Assembly (NCBI GenBank): GCA_964528575.1
Contig: CAZGTQ010000189.1
Coordinates: 1-6,592 of the forward strand
Direction of reading: 5' to 3'
From: CAZGTQ01 sp964528575
GTDB lineage: Bacteria > Planctomycetota > UBA1135 > GCA-002686595
DNA: 6,592 nucleotides
Below the pieces are notes generated by a model. The model saw only the letters and a program-made list of their open reading frames with translations, had not been told where the DNA came from and did no database searches. The translations under genes and the position numbers were made by a program. Each line of letters opens with the position of its first letter. The stretch's first letter is position 1. Below are positions 6,592 to 6,592 of this stretch, in pieces.

Positions 6592-6592
6592 G

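Overview
The window carries part of one compact, single-strand operon from a GC-rich Gram-negative bacterium. Base composition, near-exclusive G/C third codon positions, and an envelope-spanning efflux machine all point that way. Myxococcota, Planctomycetota or a related metagenomic lineage would fit, but the sequence alone does not fix the phylum. Every gene I can support lies on the minus strand, so transcription runs from high to low coordinates.

In transcription order: (1) the C-terminal end of a small His/Pro-containing protein of unknown function (6591 to 6367, cut by the window edge); (2) a 92-base spacer with three overlapping or adjacent GC-rich inverted repeats; (3) a TolC/CusC-type outer-membrane channel lipoprotein (6274 to 4883, probable TTG start); (4) a CusB/CzcB-type periplasmic adaptor (4886 to 3516) whose start overlaps the channel stop as ATGA; (5) a 1053-residue CusA/CzcA-type RND permease (3506 to 345, GTG start) 9 bases later; (6) the first 109 residues of a small acidic/His-containing lipoprotein (327 to 1) 17 bases after that, cut by the other edge.

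Together the three central genes encode a complete tripartite heavy-metal-efflux (HME) RND pump. The permease takes a cation from the periplasm or inner membrane using proton flux, the adaptor couples it to the channel, and the channel releases the cation outside. The flanking small genes probably supply accessory metal-handling or sensing functions, since both have His-containing exported-looking sequence and are packed against the pump, but neither can be assigned to a family here.

The system is recognisable rather than novel in kind. Its interest lies in the metal-site residues. The three methionines that bind Cu(I)/Ag(I) in E. coli CusA align to Gly, Asn and His, and the TM4 motif is VDDAIIDVEN with extra acidic residues. 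The adaptor lacks N-terminal methionines and has a His-rich C-terminal tail. Substrate is therefore open. Long open frames on the plus strand and in other minus-strand frames are GC-driven shadows. No tRNA, rRNA, CRISPR or mobile element is visible.
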